Positions 59,594-64,000 of a stretch of 64,000 bases of DNA are shown piece by piece; within the stretch, counting starts at the first letter, position 1, and each line of letters starts with the position of its first letter. The notes under the pieces are model-generated. The model was not told the origin of the DNA. It ran no database searches and was given only the letters and a program-made list of their open reading frames with translations. Location: the NCBI GenBank assembly GCA_948735595.1, contig CAPXSA010000012.1, forward strand, positions 1-64,000, written 5' to 3'. Source of the DNA: an uncultured Clostridia bacterium. Its GTDB lineage: Bacteria; Bacillota; Clostridia; TANB77; CAG-508. Both the position numbers and the translations under genes were made by a program.

Positions 59594-61774
59594 TTGCAAG
59601 TAATAAAAAGAGATGGAAGAGTAGTTGAATTTAATATAGAAAGAATTGTAAAAGCAGTAACACTCGCTATGGCACAAACACCAGAAGGAATAGACATAGA
59701 ATTAGCAAATAAAATAGCTACATCTGTACAAAAACAATTTGAAGATAAGCCACAAACCACGGTTTATGAAATACAAGATGCCGTAGAAAAAAAGCTAATG
59801 GCATCTGCTAGAAAAGAAGTAGCACAAAGTTATATTACCTATCGCTATAACCGAGATATAGCAAGGAAATCCAAAACAAAAGAAGTATTTTTAGATATCA
59901 TTAGTGCCAAAGCCAATGAAGGCAATAAAGAAACTTTTAGTAGGAATACCGATACCCCTACTGGCATGATGATGAAATTCGCATCAGAAACAACAAAGCC
60001 ATTTGTAGATGACTTTTTATTATCCCGTGAAGCAAGAGAAGCAGTCAAAAATAACTACATTTTTGTTCATGACGAGGACTATTATCCAACCAAATCATTA
60101 ACTTGCTTGCAACATCCCTTAAACAAAATATTAGAAAATGGATTTAATATAGGAACTAGCAGTTCAAGACCCGCACAAAGAATTGAGGCAGCATGTGCGC
60201 TAGCTTTTATCACTATGGGCATTGTTCAAAATGAAATGCATGGTGGACAAGCAATACCAACATTTGACTACTATTTAGCACCCTATGTTAAAATGACTTT
60301 CCGTGAAGAAGTAGAAAAAATTGCTGACTTATTAAGAAAAGACTTATCAAGCCTATTAGACTATCAGCCAACAGAATATCTATCGAAAGACTTAAACACT
60401 CTAGTTGGAAATGATCGAGATTTACAAGCGGCCATTAATAATACAGTATTTCGTGTGCACCAAGCAATAGAAGGTTTTATCCATAATATGAACACTATCC
60501 ATTCAAAAGGCGGAAATCAAGTGGTAGATAGTAGTATCAATTATGGAACAGATACTTCACCAGAAGGAAGATGTATCATTAGAGAATTACTACTTTCTAC
60601 GGAGCAAGGAATAGGAAATCAAGAAACACCAACTTATCCAACGCAAATTTGGAAAAAGAAAAGGGGAATCAATTATTTACCGGGAGACAAAAATTATGAT
60701 TTATACCAGTTAGCCTGCCAAGTCGCAAGTAAACGATATATGCCAAACTTTTTAAATTTAGATGCAAGCTTTAACCAAAATGAAAAATGGCAGGAAAAAG
60801 ACAATAACCGCTATCAATATGAATGTGCAGTCATGAGAGGGAGAACAAGAATATTTGAAAATAGATATGGAGAAAAAACAACGATAGGAAGAGGAAACCT
60901 CTCTTATACTACGATCAACCTACCAAAAATTGCAATCAAGTCTGCTATGGAAGCACAAGAAAAACTGGGAGTTTCTTTTGAATTAGGCAAAGGTTCAGAA
61001 AAAGAAATGACAGCACTTTATCGAAAAACAGTCAATAAAATATTTATGCAAAAATTAGAGCAATATGCTGAAATAGTAGGAAAGCAATTATATGATAGAT
61101 ACAATTTCCAATGTACAGCCATTGCCAAGCAATTTCCTCTTCTCATGTCAGGACTTTGGATAGAAAGTGAGAAGTTAAAGTCATTTGATAAAGTAGAAAC
61201 AGTATTAAAACATGGGACTTTAAGTATAGGATATACAGGGCTAGCAGAATGTTTAACTATCTTAACAGGAAAAAATCATGGAGAAACTGAGGAAGCGCAA
61301 ACTCTAGGAATAGAATTAGTAAGCGACTTAGAAGAGATAGCAATGCAGCTTTCTGAGCGATATAATTTGAACTTTAATATTTTAGCAACATCTAATCCAA
61401 AACTAGAAGAGAGATTTTTGAGAAAAGACCAAAGCAAATTTGGAATAATTGCAGGGGTAACTGATAAAGATTCCTATACCAATGGAAACTCTTTGCCAAC
61501 AGAATATCAAGGAACCGTAGAAGAAAAAGCAAAAATAGAAGGACCCTATCATAAATTAACGAAAGGTGGAAATAAGTTCTGGGCAGAAATGAAAGCAGAG
61601 GAAATTGAAAAGCCAGAAAGTTTGCAAAAATTGACCAATCTAATAGAAAAATATGATATAGGATATACCAGTTTTCGAATAAAGAGATCAAAATGTTTAC
61701 AATGTGGATATGAAAGCACAGGGAAAGGTTTAAAAAACTGTCCAAATTGTGGAAGAGTTTTTGATATAGAATAA
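59594..61774 (+). CDS. Anaerobic ribonucleotide reductase NrdD homologue lacking the radical residues
   Basis: 726 residues. N-terminal ATP-cone (MQVIKRDGRVVEFNIERIVKAV..., about 1-95), then the NrdD barrel with SLTCLQHPLNKILENGFNIGTSS, QNEMHGGQAIPTFDYYLAP and GRGNLSYTTINLPKIA. In active class III enzymes a Cys lies in MGCRT; here it reads VMRGRTRIF (M414, R415, G416), so the thiyl Cys is absent. The C-terminus has the zinc-ribbon (CLQCGY...CPNCGRVFDIE) but ends before the glycyl-radical RxxGYL segment. Start is TTG 59594 after AAGGGG. Not followed by nrdG; prs comes 15 bases later. Probably not a functional reductase by itself. Confidence 0.85.
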   Translation: MQVIKRDGRVVEFNIERIVKAVTLAMAQTPEGIDIELANKIATSVQKQFEDKPQTTVYEIQDAVEKKLMASARKEVAQSYITYRYNRDIARKSKTKEVFLDIISAKANEGNKETFSRNTDTPTGMMMKFASETTKPFVDDFLLSREAREAVKNNYIFVHDEDYYPTKSLTCLQHPLNKILENGFNIGTSSSRPAQRIEAACALAFITMGIVQNEMHGGQAIPTFDYYLAPYVKMTFREEVEKIADLLRKDLSSLLDYQPTEYLSKDLNTLVGNDRDLQAAINNTVFRVHQAIEGFIHNMNTIHSKGGNQVVDSSINYGTDTSPEGRCIIRELLLSTEQGIGNQETPTYPTQIWKKKRGINYLPGDKNYDLYQLACQVASKRYMPNFLNLDASFNQNEKWQEKDNNRYQYECAVMRGRTRIFENRYGEKTTIGRGNLSYTTINLPKIAIKSAMEAQEKLGVSFELGKGSEKEMTALYRKTVNKIFMQKLEQYAEIVGKQLYDRYNFQCTAIAKQFPLLMSGLWIESEKLKSFDKVETVLKHGTLSIGYTGLAECLTILTGKNHGETEEAQTLGIELVSDLEEIAMQLSERYNLNFNILATSNPKLEERFLRKDQSKFGIIAGVTDKDSYTNGNSLPTEYQGTVEEKAKIEGPYHKLTKGGNKFWAEMKAEEIEKPESLQKLTNLIEKYDIGYTSFRIKRSKCLQCGYESTGKGLKNCPNCGRVFDIE

Positions 61775-61789
61775 GGGGAGGAAGAAAAC

Positions 61790-62737
61790 ATGAACCAAAT
61801 CAAAATTTTTGCTTGTCCAACAGCCAAGGAATTTACAAGAGAAGTTTGCGAAAGCTTAGGAATATCAATGGGTGAGGTAGAGTGTTATAAATTCGCAAAT
61901 GACAATAACTTTGTGCAATACAAAGAAACAGTAAGAGAGCAAGACATTTACTTAATTCAAACTACACAGCCACCAGTGAATGAAAGAATTATGGAACTAC
62001 TCATCATGGTAGATGCTGCTAAAAGAGCATCAGCAGGAAGAATTAATGTAGTACTACCATATTTTATCTATTCTAGGTCGGACAAAAAAGACCAACCACG
62101 TGTACCAGTAACAGCAAGACTATTTGCAGAATTATTAGAAGCAGCAGGAGTGGATAGAGTTATCACATGTGACTTACATAACCCTGCTATTCAAGCCTAT
62201 TTCAATATTCCTTGTGACCGTTTAACAGGACAACATTTATTGCAATCTTACTTTGACGCTAAAAATATTGAAAACAAAGTTGTTATTGCAACAGATGCGG
62301 GGAGTTCTAAAAAGGCATATAAATACTCTACCTATTTCAAATGTCCAATGGCTTTAATTGATAAAAGAAGATCTGGAAATGATGATAAAGCAGTTGCAGC
62401 AAATATTATAGGAGAAGTAAAAGGACAAACTGCTCTCATTTTTGATGACGAAGTTAGCACAGCAGGAACTATGGTAGAAGCAGCTAGAATCTTACAAGAA
62501 AATGGAGCAAAAGAAATTTACGCAGCATGTACCCATGGAATCTTATGTGGACCAGCAATTGATAGAATTGCAAATTCACCAATTAAAGAGTTAATTGTAA
62601 CTAATACAGTACCATTAACAGGAGAAAAAAAGATAGACAAAATAAAGGTATTGTCCATTGCTCCACTATTTGCAGAAGCAATTAAGAGAGTACATGAAGC
62701 CAAGCCTTTAGGAGATTTATTTGAATTTGACAAATAA
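61790..62737 (+). CDS. prs: Ribose-phosphate pyrophosphokinase
   Basis: Makes PRPP from ribose-5-phosphate and ATP for nucleotide synthesis. 315 residues: IFACPTAKEF, SYSRSDKKDQPRVPVTARL-like ATP loop (YSRSDKKDQPR), CDLHNPAIQAYFNIPCDRLTG, and the PRPP-binding loop IFDDEVSTAGTMVEA. Follows the nrdD-like gene by 15 bases with GGGGAGGAAG. Intact; class I length. Confidence 0.94.
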   Translation: MNQIKIFACPTAKEFTREVCESLGISMGEVECYKFANDNNFVQYKETVREQDIYLIQTTQPPVNERIMELLIMVDAAKRASAGRINVVLPYFIYSRSDKKDQPRVPVTARLFAELLEAAGVDRVITCDLHNPAIQAYFNIPCDRLTGQHLLQSYFDAKNIENKVVIATDAGSSKKAYKYSTYFKCPMALIDKRRSGNDDKAVAANIIGEVKGQTALIFDDEVSTAGTMVEAARILQENGAKEIYAACTHGILCGPAIDRIANSPIKELIVTNTVPLTGEKKIDKIKVLSIAPLFAEAIKRVHEAKPLGDLFEFDK

Positions 62738-62750
62738 ACCTTGAAATCTA

Positions 62751-62779
62751 TTGACAAACTCTACTTAGAAATGTATAAT
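62751..62779 (+). promoter_or_regulatory. Promoter of rpsU
   Basis: Consensus TTGACA (62751-62756), 17 bases, TATAAT (62774-62779). A leader of about 85 bases follows, with CACACGTAAGAGTGT-like sequence, before the start codon. Confidence 0.92.
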
Positions 62780-62868
62780 ATATGTCGTACAGAGGCTTAT
62801 AGATACTTTGCACAACAAGAAAATCCCACACGTAAGAGTGTAATTACTGAAGGGAGGGGAATAAAATT

Positions 62869-63039
62869 ATGTCAGAAGTTAAAGTAAATAATGGAAATAT
62901 AGAAGATGCCTTAAAAAGATTTAAGAGACAATGCGCAAGAAATGGAGTATTACAAGAAGTTAGAAAAAGAGAACATTATGAAAAACCAAGCGTAAAGAGA
63001 AAAAAGAAATCAGAGGCAGCTAGAAAAAGAAAATTCTAA
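62869..63039 (+). CDS. rpsU: 30S ribosomal protein S21 (bS21)
   Basis: 56 residues: SEVKVNNGNIEDALKRFKRQ, then CARNGVLQEVRKREHYEKPS and a basic KRKKKSEAARKRKF tail, the classic bS21 pattern. Strong promoter, GGGAGGGGA ribosome-binding site and terminator. It was too short to stand out by length but is certain. Confidence 0.96.
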   Translation: MSEVKVNNGNIEDALKRFKRQCARNGVLQEVRKREHYEKPSVKRKKKSEAARKRKF

Positions 63040-63051
63040 GAAAAAATGGGA

Positions 63052-63089
63052 GGGTTGAAAGTTAAGTAAATAATTTTCAACCCTTTTTT
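63052..63089 (+). terminator. Terminator of rpsU
   Basis: GGGTTGAAA and TTTTCAACCC stem with a T6 run directly after. Confidence 0.92.
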
Positions 63090-63103
63090 GAAGAAAAGGA
63101 GAG

Positions 63104-63550
63104 ATGAGTATGCTAAAAGAAAAACTATTAGAAGATTTAAAAGAATCTATGAAAGACAAAAATGTAACTCGCAAAAATGTAGTACAGATGGTAAGAGCAG
63201 CAGTGTTGCAAGTGGAAAAAGATAAACAAATAGAAGTAACAGATGAGCAAATTGTAGAAATTATTGCAAAAGAAGCCAAGAAAAGAAAAGACTCAATTGC
63301 AGATTATGAAAAGAGTAGAAGGCAAGATTTACTAGACCAAATCCATGAAGAGATTAGTATTTTAGAAGAATATTTACCAGAACAATTATCTATAGAAGAA
63401 GTAGAAGCAAAAGTAAAAGAAATTATTACAGAACTTGGCGCAAGTTCTATGAAAGAAATGGGAATGGTTATGAAAACCGCAAAAGAAAGATTAGGAGCAT
63501 CTGCTGATGGGAAGACAATTAATGATGCAGCTAAAAAACTATTAAGCTAA
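63104..63550 (+). CDS. yqeY: GatB/YqeY-domain protein
   Basis: 148 residues: LKEKLLEDLKESMKDKNVTRKNVVQMVRAAV, ...SIADYEKSRRQDLLDQIHEEISILEEYLPEQLS, ending MGMVMKTAKERLGASADGKTINDAAKKLL. The YqeY family resembles the tRNA-binding tail of GatB; its role is not settled. rpsU-yqeY adjacency is common in Bacillota. AAAGGAGAG precedes the ATG. Intact. Confidence 0.95.
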   Translation: MSMLKEKLLEDLKESMKDKNVTRKNVVQMVRAAVLQVEKDKQIEVTDEQIVEIIAKEAKKRKDSIADYEKSRRQDLLDQIHEEISILEEYLPEQLSIEEVEAKVKEIITELGASSMKEMGMVMKTAKERLGASADGKTINDAAKKLLS

Positions 63551-63572
63551 AATAAGAAAATAGATAAAAATG

Positions 63573-63606
63573 AAGCTTTAGATTTAAGAAAGTCTAGAGC
63601 TTTTTA
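63573..63606 (+). terminator. Terminator of yqeY
   Basis: AAGCTTTAGA and TCTAGAGCTT stem (one G-T pair) followed by TTTTT. Confidence 0.82.
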
Positions 63607-63749
63607 TATATTAAAAATCACACAAATTTATCAAACTTTTTCACAAATCACCTTGTATAAATTCACGAAAATAGATTATAATGTAAATATGCGTTAGTAA
63701 AATTAGACATTTCAGCGCATAAATGCACAAAAAGAAAAGAGGAACCAAC

Positions 63750-64000
63750 ATGAATTATCAAAAACAAGAAATCAAGCAAGGAATTACCCTTCATCAAATT
63801 CATACAGAAAATTTCAAAACAAACTTATATGCCATTTTTCTAGCCATTCCGCTAAAAAAAGAAACAGTCACTTTAGATGCTTTAATAGGTGCAGTATTAA
63901 GAAGAGGAACACAAGAATTCCAAACCCAAGAAGCAATTAGTAAAGAATTAGAAGGTATGTATGGGGCTAGTTTCAATTGTGGAATTGAAAAAACAGGCGA
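63750..64000 (+). CDS. M16-family peptidase, YfmF type (5' part only)
   Basis: The first about 83 residues: GITLHQIHTENFKTNLYAIFLAIPL, LDALIGAVLRRGTQEFQTQEAISKELEGMYGASFNCGIEKTG. This is the N-terminus of the inactive-subunit M16 (YmfF/YfmF) branch, which lacks the HxxEH zinc motif; the expected position reads without it in the visible part. Promoter-like TTGTAT and TATAAT lie upstream (about 63653-63682). The gene runs off the window at 64000. Confidence 0.85.
   Translation, partial: MNYQKQEIKQGITLHQIHTENFKTNLYAIFLAIPLKKETVTLDALIGAVLRRGTQEFQTQEAISKELEGMYGASFNCGIEKTG

Overview
The window is very AT-rich DNA with strong AGGAGG ribosome-binding sites, short intergenic gaps and many intrinsic terminators. 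Together with its gene families (rpsU, yqeY, dprA, a YfmF-type M16 peptidase, GH25/LysM lysozyme, an NrdD-like protein and type I-B CRISPR-Cas), this points to an anaerobic Bacillota of the class Clostridia, probably host-associated. No rRNA and no intact tRNA were seen.

Layout. (1) 1-26.6 kb is a composite mobile region. It opens with the end of an IS3-family element and a row of hairpins. A 40-bp direct repeat (495-534 and 26538-26577) covering the 3' end of a tRNA-Met-like sequence brackets 26 kb. Inside are an integrase, a zinc-ribbon protein, an excisionase, replication genes, a relaxase with an oriT-like site, and then defence cargo: a type I R-M operon with an embedded PIN-domain gene, a solo Cas2-like protein next to a candidate small RNA, an IetA/IetS-like AAA+/subtilase pair followed by a membrane protein and a micro-protein, a Fic protein and a TIR/SEFIR protein. 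A second, smaller block (about 22.3-26.5 kb) has its own 14-bp tRNA-like repeat and a paralogous end gene, which suggests element accretion. (2) 26.6-38 kb is a second defence island: a type II R-M system with two C5 methyltransferases and an HNH nuclease, a broken ApeA-like HEPN gene, a MazG-like enzyme, a frameshifted GIY-YIG/DUF2075 protein, an SF1 helicase with a C-terminal nuclease-like domain, and an SprT-like protein. (3) 38.4-42.9 kb is chromosomal: comM, dprA, yraN and an RHH regulator divergent from two membrane-anchored proteins. (4) 43-57.5 kb holds a complete type I-B CRISPR-Cas locus (cas6-8-7-5-3-4-1-2). It has two arrays with nearly identical leaders, separated by cysK, a lysozyme and an SsuABC-like transporter. 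(5) 57.5-64 kb has a second RHH/small membrane protein module, an NrdD-like gene lacking its radical residues, prs, rpsU, yqeY and the start of an M16 peptidase gene.

The genes form three functional layers: mobility (integration, excision, replication, transfer), stacked immunity (at least six distinct or candidate systems), and core competence/nucleotide genes. Several genes are interrupted by single-base indels of two kinds: loss of one A from an A-tract in two defence genes, and an extra C immediately before GG four times in comM and the ABC permease. The second pattern is so regular that a sequence-quality cause must be considered. The most unusual items are the Cas2-like/small-RNA/IetAS block, the 12-bp tandem repeat in hsdS, the non-radical NrdD homologue and the twin CRISPR leaders with a large palindrome.
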